From contig VNWV01000019.1 in the NCBI GenBank assembly GCA_009801085.1, positions 1 through 64,000 on the forward strand: 64,000 bases of DNA, given 5' to 3'. A model generated the notes under the pieces. That model saw only the letters and a list, made by a program, of their open reading frames with translations. It was not told the origin of the DNA and made no database searches. Positions within the stretch are counted from its first letter, which is position 1. Each line of letters starts with the position of its first letter. Made by a program: the position numbers and the translations under genes. This stretch comes from Lasiodiplodia sp. COLG20. Lineage: Eukaryota; Ascomycota; Dothideomycetes; Botryosphaeriales; Botryosphaeriaceae. Below, piece after piece: positions 36,015 to 47,128 of this stretch.

Positions 36015-37766
36015 ATGTCTTCGACCAACAATCTCGTCTACCTCCGCTGGGATCAGCTCATTCAGCAGAGGCACGACATTCTTCGATCCATCATCGAGAA
36101 CGGCGACAAGGAACTCATGGCCGCTGTGGTTGCCCACGACCGCCTGAGCTCGGTAGACTGGCAGGCCACGCTCCACAACCATGTCCAGGGGCCATCCACG
36201 GCTGCAAACAAGAAAGAGGTCTTGGACAACCTACAGAAACGTCTCGGAACCCTCCTCAACAGCGACCTCAAAGCCGATACGGATAAGATTACAGCCAGCA
36301 TGGAGGAGCTGGCGAAGAAGAACGGAGCATCCCCCCAGGACTGGGACAACGCCCTTGAGAGCGCCATTCAGCTCATGAGAAACACAGCCCTTCAACAGTT
36401 GACAGAGACGAAGAAATATGCAGACAATCAGATTGACGGCTTAGACAATGACGACCAGATTGCGGTTGCCAAGATCTTCGGTCAGGCATGGCTCGCACCT
36501 ACTGGCTACCAGAACAGTATCCTGATCTTTCTTATTCTGGCAAAACAGCATAGCAAGAACTGGGCCGACAAGCCTAATAAAAACGTGAAGGACTTCAACC
36601 AGACCACAAAGATCGCGTTCAACATTTGCCAAAAGAACATCAAAGACGCCTTCCCAAACGCTATGCGTGACCCATCCACGCTCGCAGACAAAGATGATGT
36701 CTTGAGAACCCTCAAGGATATTCTCCTGAAGACCAACCAGCTGATCCGAGAGGACACGAACGAGATCTCAAGGAACTTCGAGCAGCTGGCCAACAAGGGT
36801 GGAAATGAGGAGGAATGGGTCAGAGCCCTCGACGACGCCGAAGACCTCATGCAACACAAGGCACTTGACCAAATGGCGGAGATGAAGAAGTTCGCGATCA
36901 ACCGCATCAACTCCGTTGACGGGAAATACCGGAACAAGGTCGGCGAAATCTTCGGGCATGCATGCACCGCCCTCACCGGTTTCCAAGGCAGCGTCCACCT
37001 TTTCATCAAAGTGGCAAAGGGAACTGCTGACAAGTGGTACCGGAATCCGTGGGACAACCTCAAGATCTTCCAGAGGTCCACAAAGATCTGGTATGACGGC
37101 GCCGAACAGGGCATCAAGAGAGCCTTCCCAGACTACATTCTCAAGAGGCCATCTGCGCTCGCAAACAAGGATGATATCTTGAGGGAGCTGAAGCCACTTC
37201 TCCTGCAGACGAACAAGGACATCCAAAAGGATACGGAAGAGATCTTGGACAGCATGAACCAGCTAGCAAAAAACAGGGATGCACTCAAGGGGGAGTGGCG
37301 TAAACTCCTTGATGAAGCCAAGGACCTGATGCAAAACAAGGCACAGGACCAATTGACTGAAATGAAGAAGCTTGCGATCAAGAAGATCAACACCGTGGAT
37401 AACGACCGGGACCAGGCCGAAGTCGGCGCCATCTTCGGGAGTGCGTTTACCGCACTCACCAGCTTCTACGGCAGTGTCATCATTTTTCTTACGACGGCGA
37501 AAGAGACTCTTAACCAGTGGTACGACAATGGCATATTGGACAACATCAACATATTCCAGCACTCCACGAAGCAGTGGTATGCCCTGGCCGAAGGAGGCAT
37601 CAAGGACGCCTTCCCAGGCAGAATTTCCAGTCGCAACCGAAACGGCGAGGACAGCCTTTCATCCATCCAGGAAATGGCCACCCAGCTCCAGGGCATGGGC
37701 GTCGACAACATCACGATCATCCCCAAGGGTGATGGCTGGGCTCTGGAAATCGGCGCTGGTATGTAA
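36015..37766 (+). CDS. Protein of three ~155-residue tandem repeats, unknown function
   Basis: A single coding exon of 583 residues. After a ~60-residue lead (MSSTNNLVYLRWDQLIQQRH), three related units occupy about residues 60-214, 220-372 and 379-534. Each starts P-S-x-x-A-x-K-x-[DE] (PSTLADKDDVL, PSALANKDDIL). Each has an amphipathic helical stretch with W and LMQ/LMR, and AxDQxxEMKK-A-xxxINxxD. An [IF]FG-x-A-xxALTxFxGS block with a hydrophobic stretch follows, then K-x-WY-x-N, STK-x-WY, and ends GIK-x-AFP. It is highly charged and predicted all-helical. No signal peptide. I recognise no named domain. It is convergent with the ankyrin-HET gene 217 bp away. The start was chosen after the 5' UTR intron. 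Origin by intragenic triplication is clear; function is not. Confidence 0.85.
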   Translation: MSSTNNLVYLRWDQLIQQRHDILRSIIENGDKELMAAVVAHDRLSSVDWQATLHNHVQGPSTAANKKEVLDNLQKRLGTLLNSDLKADTDKITASMEELAKKNGASPQDWDNALESAIQLMRNTALQQLTETKKYADNQIDGLDNDDQIAVAKIFGQAWLAPTGYQNSILIFLILAKQHSKNWADKPNKNVKDFNQTTKIAFNICQKNIKDAFPNAMRDPSTLADKDDVLRTLKDILLKTNQLIREDTNEISRNFEQLANKGGNEEEWVRALDDAEDLMQHKALDQMAEMKKFAINRINSVDGKYRNKVGEIFGHACTALTGFQGSVHLFIKVAKGTADKWYRNPWDNLKIFQRSTKIWYDGAEQGIKRAFPDYILKRPSALANKDDILRELKPLLLQTNKDIQKDTEEILDSMNQLAKNRDALKGEWRKLLDEAKDLMQNKAQDQLTEMKKLAIKKINTVDNDRDQAEVGAIFGSAFTALTSFYGSVIIFLTTAKETLNQWYDNGILDNINIFQHSTKQWYALAEGGIKDAFPGRISSRNRNGEDSLSSIQEMATQLQGMGVDNITIIPKGDGWALEIGAGM

Positions 37767-37982
37767 TCGTGCTGAACAGTGCGAGGCTTCAGCCACTGCT
37801 GCATTTGTATCGAAGGTATCTCAGTAGCTTCAAAAATATGACATTCTTTCAATCCATCGACGGGCATCCGGTGAATGACAGTGCATAGATTGTGCCTAAA
37901 GAAATAGGGAACTCTGCTCACCACATATAACCCTGCGACCAAGATTCCAAACTCAGCAACGATGCTAGACTACGGAAAACCC

Positions 37983-40900
37983 CTACGCGAGAGTAATCTC
38001 TCGTAGTTGGGATCTTTCCCAGAAGTCCTCATCATCAAGAATCGTAGCAACTCCAACTCGTTGAAATATGCCAGAGCCTTCTCCCATAGACGTACAGCAA
38101 AGGCAGTAAAGCATAGCAGCAGGTCCTGGAGCCACTCCGTCTCCTATGTTATAGATACCGTCATCACGTCTCCGCTTTCTCCCTCTAGTCCAATCCTTAT
38201 TGATCATTTCTTCCTCTGCAGTCCGCCCGACCAAGATGCACCAGACTTTTGTGTTGGCTGGAAGTTCCTCATCCAGGTGTATCGGTTCAACGGAGCAAAA
38301 GGGACGAACTTCCAGCTCAGAGTCCGCGCCGGCTAAAAAGCTGACTATATCCTCTATGCTTGGCCTGTCTTCCACCTTTGTCGTTAGGGTGCGGAATACC
38401 GGGTAGGAGCTGAGGAGTCTCGGTAGACTCAAAATTGAATGTTTCTGGTAAGCTATGCGAAATTTTTCATTCCTGAGCATTTTGTTGTCATCGTAGGTCA
38501 GGCCAATTGATGCTTCCTTGTTGAGCTGTACGACTGTGCACACAACACGAACCTTCAGTTTGATTGTTCCTGCCCAGAAATTCTGGGTTTTGTCTGTTCG
38601 TAGGGAGGTAGAGAGAAGCTCCGCTGAAGCGGAGTATTTACCTGCTCGATATATACTAAAATGACTGATGGGGGGTTGAGAAGACGTCCAGCTCCAACTT
38701 GGGGCAGAGTAAGCCTCTCGAGACTTGTCGTTGGAGTTAGATATCCAAAGAAGGGTGCGAGTGAAGAAGGGGCCTGTCCAATGGCCGGCGATAAGCTGAC
38801 CTTGGAATATCGTTCTCAGCCTGCTGCAAATGCCATCCAAGGCAATAAGCCTGTCGGATTCCTTGGTAAAATTCCTCGTCGAGTAGTCGCTTATGATATC
38901 CTCCCAGGCTTTGTAGACGTCGAGCTTGGCAAGATCTCCCTGTAGTGCTTGTGGATCCCTCAAAACAATTCTGAAAGACCTTTCTCAGACAATCCATATG
39001 GATCGGAAAACTCGTCTTCGCTGTCCCAAAAACTATCTGGAGTTCCTGGTAGCGGTAATGTTTCACAGGTATCATGTGTAAGGCAACTCCAGTACACTTC
39101 ACCAGATGCGAATTTTACTACCCGTGGTGAAAGTACGTCTTCTTGTAACGTCCAGCCACGTTCGTTCAACGCTCTGAATCGCAAGACCTCATTTTTAAAA
39201 CTCTGGCCGGTGGTGAAGTTTGAATCGTTGGGTTCAAGCCCTAGAATGTGGCTCATGCGTGGTGCATCGAGAGAGAGAGCCACTGATGGAAGGCGTAGAG
39301 GTCTTCGTTCGGCGAAAAGACTTTTCGAGGCATCTTCCGATCCTGTCCCAGAGAGACAGACCACAGCATTGCTGTATATCTCCGCCATCTTCTGTGATTC
39401 AGACGCCCAGTCGTCAAAAGAATGCTGAAGAATGCAAAGCGCATCAATCCAGATATATTTAATTCCAATCTGGCGAGTGAAATGAATCGCGTCCTTCAGG
39501 GTTGCAGGTAGAAGCTGAAACGGTATCGCTACCTGATTGGAATCGAGGTTTTCCGTCACCGTGGTAAACGTATTGGCCTTTCCCCAGCAATAAGAGAGAG
39601 TGGCATAAGCAGCATGCTTTCCATTGGTGACAAAAAGGCGAGGATCTTTTCCCGGCTCTCCAACATCGATGACGCGAGAAGGAAGCTGGGGACAAAGCTG
39701 AGTCCCTCTTGCACATGAAGGGTGACTAGTGAGACAGTCAAAAAGTTGACGTCGTACGAACATCGATGTCTCTGTGGCTCCGGTTGTGGGGTCAGAAAGG
39801 TATCGCATACGTAGAGGGCCTATGGAAAGTCAGCTGCAACGCTCAACATCTATGCTTGGGATGTAGAATAGGTGGTATTACTTACTATTTCCAATCGAGA
39901 GGCGCGGATAATATTCTTCTTCGTCAGAATCCCATTCAACATCCCATCGTACACTGAATCCCATACGGCTGTTACAGAGTTCGACATTCTGGTCAGCATT
40001 GAATGGTATGCTACTCCGCTTCAATGCATCAAGAAAAATCTTGCAAAGAGGGCAACCCTCTGAAGAAGTGTCATCAAGGTCCCCGACTTTTTTATGAACG
40101 ATTCTAATATCACTGTCGCCTTGCCGTTGGATCAGTTCTGGGATCTCACTACACGCTCTACACAGTCCGGAGGTTTGTTGTCCATCGCACTCTCCTCTTG
40201 GCAGGTCACTTTCTTCCGGCTGTCGGAGTCTGCGTACGAATGAACAGAAATCTGACTCTCGAGGGCGCCAATGGTGACCAAGAACCGCGGATACCCGATG
40301 GTCTTCTGGATCAAGGTCTTCGTGACTGTCGCAAATCGACTTGATCGTGAGATTGTCGTTTCGGATTATTGCTTGATAGAGTAGTCCCTCAGCAAAGTTG
40401 TAGTTCCTCCATCGATATCAACCCCATGGTGAATAAGTTTGCCCATCATTCTCATTGCATCTTCGTCCTCGTATTTAGCCAAAACAGTGTTCAGAGGAGT
40501 GTCTCCATTTTCAGCTGAGATGTTTGGTGAGGCTCCACTCTCAATCATAAATGTGGCAATATCGTATTTCTCACGGTAAATGGCCGTATATAGCGGTGTT
40601 CGAAGGCCGTTGAGAAGGGAACCGTTGTTTTCGGCTGTCGTTCGTTCGCAACGGACATCCAGCTCCGCACCTTTCTGGACCAGCAGGTGAGCCATCTCAA
40701 CAGTGCCAAATTCGGCCACCTGGTGAAGGGCAGTAAGGCCAAGGACGTTCCTAGGGTTCAAATTGGCGCCGTAGTTGATGAGGATGTTTGCGATTCTGGT
40801 ATCCGCTAGAACGCAGGCTTCGTGCAAAGGTCGGCCGCCATACTCGATTCCAGCCGGAAGAGTCGTTCTGGTGCCGCGTTCAGATCCACGCCGATGGCTG

Positions 40901-41127
40901 ACACCAGCATCCCAGACAGCGTTTGGATCCGCTCCGTCGGTGAGAAATCTTTGGACTGCAAGTGCGTTGCCGTCTCTGATTGCCTTTCCTAAACCCTCTT
41001 CCACGAAAGAACGTGCCTGTTCTTCTTCTGTCGAGAACCAGAAGTCCTTCCACCCGGGCGTGTGTATCCATCTTCCGGCTTCCTTTGATTCCGTCATTGA
41101 TTCTTGATCAAAAACAAATAGCTGCAA
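37983..41127 (-). pseudogene. Ankyrin-HET fusion gene interrupted by two frameshifts
   Basis: Minus strand. Part 1 (41127 or 41097 down to about 40400) is an ankyrin protein: LGKAIRDGNALAVQRFLTDGADPNA, GGRPLHEACVLADTRIANIL, LGLTALHQVAEFGTVEMAHLLV, RTPLYTAIYREKYDIATFMI and GDTPLNTVLAKYEDEDAM. Near 40395-40405 the open frame must shift by one base. It then runs ~155 codons without a stop (LLYQAIIRNDNL..., LCRACSEIPELIQ, GCPLCKIFLDAL) to a good intron (39820-39885). Part 2 is the HET domain: ATLSYCWGKANTF, YIWIDALCILQHSFDDW, RGWTLQEDVLSPR. At a T run near 38962-38970 a stop appears, and one missing base would restore the tail LAKLDVYKAWEDIISDYSTRNF to 37983. Two intact genes cannot be excluded, but the ~155-codon frame between them lacks its own ATG. 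One-base sequencing errors would also explain both breaks. Confidence 0.6.
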
Positions 41128-42728
41128 CGAAACGAGGAATGACGAAGTTGGAAAAGATGGTTATGGGACTCAAAGCGTCTCACGGTAATATACGCTATGA
41201 TTTAGGCAGCAAGTCGCTGCCTGGACCTTGCGTACTCGTTGATGCGCGGCACCCTACGAAGCAAGGAGTTGAGTAGTACTTATGTTCCACGCCAGGAATC
41301 ACCATTCCATTCGGGGCACCGACGACTCACGTTTAGCCCACCAAATCGCACATCCAGCTACACAAACTTTTAGGGCAAGTCTTCTATGCACCGAATCGTA
41401 CGTCATGTTGTAGCAAGGGTGGTATCAGGCGACGCTGGATTGACAATCACGACCTGTGCCAGCGCTTCTCGATTCTACCTTTTCCGCTAGAATATTGGCA
41501 CACCGGACATTGCTGCTCATCGCCTAAGGGCTCCCTACTTTCGAATGGATTGTATGACCGCGCTTGCAGCAATTCCATCAGCAAGATGATTTGGTACAGC
41601 GGAACGCCGGAGTGTATCAAGGAGCAATCGTTTCCTCTAGCCTAGCGTCCATCCTGGTGGAACTGCTCCACGCACAGTTTCGATTGGCCTAATCATGCCT
41701 CGGTAGCCTCGTCACCTGCGCATTTCGCGTTGCTGTCACGTTCATGTTTCTTGCCTAGACTAATCGGAGCCTCCACACGCCGCAGTTGCCCGACAACCTT
41801 TGCTCCAGCAGATCAATCCCCAGGGAAAGCTTGATCTAACATCCAGTAGAAATTACGGTCACGTCTACTTTAGCGATTCTGTCCCTGCAGTGCTCTTTTA
41901 TCGTTGCCAGTATACATGTAAGCCCTTATGCTCAATAAAACTGCCAACCAGAAATACCTGCTGTGTTGCAAGAAGATAGCCGGCAGATATTATTACCGTA
42001 GACTAGTAGACACTAACAGGATTCGTAAGCGCCACGCGAAAGACTACCAGAAGAGGTGATAGGAGTGCGCCGCCCAAACGCTCCAAGGTTCCGCTTGTCC
42101 TTAGTGAGTACCGCGTTTGGGGAGGCATGTACAGGGATACAATTGAAGTAGGCGGATGGAAGCAATTTAAAATATGTTGAGAAATTTCTGGTCGAGAAAT
42201 CGTCATATTATCTTTTGCTACACGATCTCAGATCTGCATGTCGCCTTCAATGTCTCTTGATATCAGTATGTGCTTGATTGGTCCGATCCGAAACTGGCCC
42301 CCAACATCATGCATGTAAGCGGATTGAAGGATACCCAGGGGGTTTGCAGCCAACAGTGATACGACCGACCGTAGATTACCGTCAATTTCAATATGGCGTG
42401 CAATGTGCAAATAATGCCAGCAGCCAGCTCAAGCGGCTTCGATTTTCCTTGTTTTCTTCATGAGAAGTCAGGTCTCGGGCGAGTTGTAGGCGGAAACACC
42501 TTCCGTTAGAGTCGCGCTCCGTATGCTGCCAAGAATAGAGGGCTCAGCTGAGCGTATCGTTTTAAGCGCCACGCAGCTTGAGCCGAATGCGCAGTGCATG
42601 AGCTGAGAGCGCCCCGCTTTGTGCCAGCTGTCGCACGCCGCCGATCCAGCTCCCCAAATTCTGTTCCAGTTCCTTTCTCGAAGCAAGCAACTTCCAACTC
42701 TCTCCGCGCAGCGCATATCATCTCCGAT
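41128..42728. promoter_or_regulatory. Divergent intergenic region between ankyrin-HET and NLR genes
   Basis: 1.6 kb between two start codons pointing apart. No open frame with family support and no repeat recognised. It would contain both promoters. Confidence 0.45.
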
Positions 42729-45700
42729 ATGGATCCTATCACGGCAATAGGCCTAGCCTCCGGCATCCTCACGTTCATCACATTTAGCGCGGGTCTCGTC
42801 AAAGGTTGGCAACAAATCCATGAGTCTGGTAGCTTGGAAGAGAATGCCACCCTGGGGGACGTCATCGGGAGGATGGAAACGCTCCATTATAGGCTGATTC
42901 CGCCGGATCATGAAAACAAGCCACTCTCCGGCGATGCGAAAGACCTATGCGAGCTCGCCAAGGACTGTCAGAAGGTTTCGGACGAGCTTCTCAAACTGCT
43001 CAGGAAGATGAAGTCGTCAGACTCCGCGCGCGGCATCCGTGCACAGTGGCAAAATATGAGCGCGACGTGGCACAGCGTCATCCACGAAAAGGATAAACTG
43101 CAACTGGAGGAGGAGCTTTCCAGGTGCCATCAGCGTCTTACAACTGTCCTGGCATTTCTCACGAGGTTGGTTACAAGCCATTTCCTCAGCCTTGTCATTC
43201 CATAGCTTCCCTCACCTACTGACACATGTGGGATTTCTCTCTTTCTGAATTTAGGTCAAAGCTTGACCAGCTCGAAAAGCTGGTAAGAGACAACGGCGAG
43301 AAATTTACACAGCTTCAGACGAATGTCAAGGAGCTCAACATTGAGCTTCGCAAGCGCGCCATGGACGAGGAAACCCGGGGCCGGATCGAAAGTCTTGTCA
43401 ATGCGCAGGAACAGACAATCAAGCGAATCGGACACGAGCGTGTTTTAAGGAGCTTGAGGTATAGTGACATGCAAAAAAGAAGCGAGAGCATCCGTCAGAA
43501 GCTGGAGGAGATCAATGAAGATCACGATGAAACGAGGGTAACTTTCCAGTGGATACTCGACCAAGGCGAAGAGACCGCACTTGCTTCAGACGATGATGAC
43601 GAGATGGATAGTGATGACGAAACGGCCAAAGAGAGTGAACAGCGGATAAGAGACGGGGCACGAGAATGTTTTACAAAGTGGCTATCAACAGATGGAGAAG
43701 AAGTCTTCCACATATTGGGAAAGTTCGGCTCCGGCAAGTCAACTTTGATGCAATTCCTGAGCGATAGTCCACGCACACAGGAAATTTTGCAATTGTGGGC
43801 AGGTGAGAGATTGCTATCTACCATTTCCATGCTGAGCAGTCAAACTAACAAGGTTTCAACAGGAGAGAGACAACTTATAAGGGCAAACTTCTTCTCTACG
43901 TTGGTTGGAGGACTTCAACAATTGCTCACTGGTCTCCGCCGTACCTTACTCCACGAAATCCTCCGGCAGTGCCCTGAAATGACATCCAAGGTTTTAAGTC
44001 AGGCCTGGAAAGAAGCAATCGGCTTGCCCTGGCAGATGGATAGCGTGGCCGATATTCGCAGCAAAGATGTATCCGCAGCGCTCCGTCAGGTCATTCGCAG
44101 CTCTAATTCCTCAAAAACCTGTTTCTGCTTCTTCATCGATGGCCTCGATGAATTCCACGATGAAGGCGGCCTCGATAAGCAGGATCTGGTTGATCTTCTA
44201 AACAAGTGGATCATAGATTCGAAGGGAAACCTCAAGCTCTGTGTTGCTAGTAGGGAAGAGCCCGAATTCAGGTTTTCTCCTGAGACCACACTTCGACTTC
44301 ATGATATCACGCATCATGACATGAGGCGTTTTGTTCAGAAAAGGCTACATGGAAAGGTTGGTTCACACATGGAGAAGAGGCTGGCGAATATCATACCAGA
44401 AAAGGCTCAGGGGATCTTTCTGTGGGTGGCTCTCGTCACCCGCCTTATCCGTGAGGAGATCAAACTTGGTGGCTCACCTGAGTACATCATCGATCAATTA
44501 CCACCAGACTTCAGACGCCTTCTTGACCGCACCATCGACTCGATCCCTGAACAGTACCGGTTGAAAGCGTACCTCAGCTTCGATATGTTACTCCTATTAC
44601 AGAATAGTGCCGCCATGCGGAGTCTACCAATTCTTGCTTACTCGTTTCTCGAGGATTACTGCAAAAATCCGGAGTTCTCAAAAAATGAGACCGGTCCATG
44701 GGAACAGGGTGGTGACGGTGCCATAGGGGAAAGGATGGAATTGGCACGGAACCAGCTTTATGGCTGGTGCAAGGGCCTTCTCGAGTCACGGACCAACCAG
44801 GAAGACGGAGAATATATCACTTTTACCCATCGGTCGATCAGAGAATACCTCGAGACCGACACCATCAAGCAGCAGCGTTCTTGTATCCTTCAACATCATC
44901 GTGCTGGCTATGCACTCATCCAACTGTTGATCGCCGAGGTCCGATGCCGGGTCTCACAAGGCAGTTGGAGCAAAGGTCGCAGCGAAGATTTGATACGTCT
45001 AGGACTGGAGCGACTCCTCGACAATGAGCCATTTGAGCTTTTGGAGGCTTTGAGCTCTATTATTGAAAAAGTCGATTCCAAGATTGCGCCTAAACGTCGC
45101 AACATTTTCAACTACGGGCTAGGCTTTGCCGCTCGGGCGCCAATTTATTGGGCCATTTCGAATTACGACTATTCTTACCCAACTTGGAGGTTGAAATATG
45201 ATCACACTACCACTGAAACCTTCTCAAAAGTAACACTCCTCCTATCTGTATTCTTTAGGAGCAGCCGCTACGACTCATCAGGACCAATATCTTCAGCCTT
45301 CCTCGACTTGCTGCTAAAGAAAGGTCGAAGCCACTTACAGACGAAGACACGGTTTAATATTGACTTTACTACCCAAGGGAGTATTGACAGCACGTATAGC
45401 TTCGATTTGAGTATATGGCAACACTATTTGCTTGCGGAAACCCTTTTGAGACTTGCCCCACGTGGGTTTTTTATTGGGCATTATGATCGTTCAAAACGCG
45501 ACCACAACTTCGCTCTCGTATCTGAAAGTTTTTTGAAGGCCGGGGCTGATCCTCACATCTCAGTTACTGTCACAGAATGTGAAAAGATTAAAGGGAAATG
45601 GTCGGCAGGGGAAGAACTGTCAGGGGAAGAACTGTCAGGGGAAGAATCGGGAGGGGAAGAGCCTGAAAGCCTGGGAAACCAAATGGACGTTGAAATTGGC

Positions 45701-46140
45701 CGAGAGAAAACTAAAGTCACAGTTCAGTTCAGAAAGGGAGATAGGATAGAGCCCCAGGTTTGGCCACGAGAGTGGAGGCAAAACTGCAAGAATTGGTCGC
45801 TACAGGACATTGTAAAGAGGCTGAAGGCACCGAATAATGATGCTATCCTGGATCTAATTGACAAGAATACTCGCATTCTAGAAGACGCGGAAGGGGCCGC
45901 GGACTGTGGGAAAGAGCTCCAGAACTCCAGACACATCCTCGAACCTGCTCATAAATCGAACTCTGGAGATATCGATCCGAGGTCGGTTCTACCGATGTCC
46001 ATTTCAACTGAGAACGTACTCGGATTTGCTTTAGGTGAGCCGTTGGGACCGGGTTCCCAAGTGCTGGTCTTGGCTAATATTATCAACTAGGACTGATTGC
46101 CGCGCTTCTTATCTCTCTATTGATCGAGCTCTTTGGATGA
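42729..46140 (+). CDS. NACHT-domain NLR-like protein with C-terminal membrane segment
   Basis: Four exons (42729-43165, 43255-43802, 43863-46034, 46091-46140) give 1068 residues. The N-terminal domain begins MDPITAIGLASGILTFITFS and is helical, like the Helo/SesA-type N-domains of fungal NLRs. A coiled coil (LDQLEKLVRDNGEKFTQLQ) and an acidic patch (DDDDEMDSDDE) follow. NACHT motifs are Walker A HILGKFGSGKST (about 300-308), Walker B CFFIDGLDEF (about 417-424) and LKLCVASREEPEF. The ~550-residue C-terminus has no clear WD, TPR or ankyrin repeats. Intron 2 (60 bp, GTGAGA...CAACAG) is a multiple of three, so both forms stay open; splicing restores LWAGERQLIRANFFS. Intron 3 skips a stop at 46088 and adds GLIAALLISLLIELFG, a TM-like end. 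Fungal NLRs mediate non-self recognition and cell death; that role is inferred here. Confidence 0.88.
45606..45661 (+). repeat. 15 bp in-frame minisatellite
   Basis: The unit CAGGGGAAGAACTGT occurs twice exactly, then once degenerate, and encodes GEELS-type acidic repeats inside the NLR C-terminus. Confidence 0.8.
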
Positions 46141-46624
46141 TACTGGAAACTCATTATACGACTGAGTTACCGTTGGTCTTCGTGCCTAATTTCCACTATT
46201 CAATTTCCTGTCTTTGTTTCTTTTCGGGTAGCATTTATTTATCTCAGCGCGGCTTTCACTGTTCGATGGCCATAAACGTAGAGTAAACCCCACAACTTCC
46301 TCGCCCTACCTCAATCTCAGGGCTTCTAAGCTTTTGGCTCATGATTATCACTTTACTGAGGGGATCACACTTTCGATTTCCAACTAAATGTAAGTTTAGG
46401 TGCTGCATCATGCATCAAAGTCTTTTGTACGGATTTATGCCCTCAGCTACATACATATACAAACTTTACCATACATGAAAGAGTGAAAGAGAACCACGGG
46501 CATTCCGAAAAGTTTCAAACCACCTCCTCGTTGTTTTCCCCCACCATTACTTTAATCATTGAGCGTGATAATCCCATTAGCGAGCGTCATAGCTTTGGGC
46601 GCAGCATCAAACGGTGAAGTTGCC
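46141..46624. other. 3' gap between NLR and Cys-rich gene
   Basis: The 484 bp between two convergent genes show no coding or repeat feature. Confidence 0.5.
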
Positions 46625-47128
46625 CTAATGGGCGACTTCGTCGATGGTGATAACACCATCGCCATTCTTGTCGGCACTACACCACCAAGTCAGCACAGCA
46701 CTTCTACGGACGGGACAAGGCATCAACGCTCACTCATGGAACATCTTTGCGACTCCCTGATTGTCGTCGGCAACGCCGTGAAACTCCGCAAGCTGCCGCA
46801 GGGTAAGGCGTCCGGAGCCATCAGTATTGGCGGTCTTGAAGACGTCGGCGGTCTCCATCATGGCGGCGTCGCGTCGCTTGCGTTGAAAGTCATTGTCCTG
46901 GCGGCAGCCTGTGGCGACAAAATGGTCAGTATTGAGTCTTGCGTGAATGATACGGAGAACCGCACCGCCATTGCAGTTGCAGCAGAAGACGTCGCAGCCG
47001 CCTCTGCCACAGCACGGGTCGGCGTCGGTGCCGTCCCTGCACGTGTCGAGGTCGTCGCCGTAGCAGCAGTCGGCCTTGGCGAAGGGAGCCACGGCGGCGA
47101 TGAGGGCGAGGACGGTGGAGAAACGCAT
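46625..47128 (-). CDS. Secreted Cys-rich protein with paired EF-hands (copy A)
   Basis: Three exons on the minus strand (46966-47128, 46734-46908, 46625-46676) give 129 residues. Layout: signal peptide (MRFSTVLALIAAVAPFAKA); a Cys-rich domain with ten cysteines (DCCYGDD..., PCCGRGGCDVFCCNCNGGC, residues ~20-56); a basic cluster QRKRR at ~63-67, a likely Kex2 site; and two EF-hands. The first loop, NTDGSGRLTLRQ, lacks the Asp at position 1 and the Glu at position 12, so it is probably weak. The second, DADKNGDGVITIDE, is canonical. Introns fall in the same places and phases as in the copy at 53220-53747. Likely exported and, if cleaved, split into a Cys-rich peptide and a calcium-binding part. 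No known family recognised. Confidence 0.85.
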
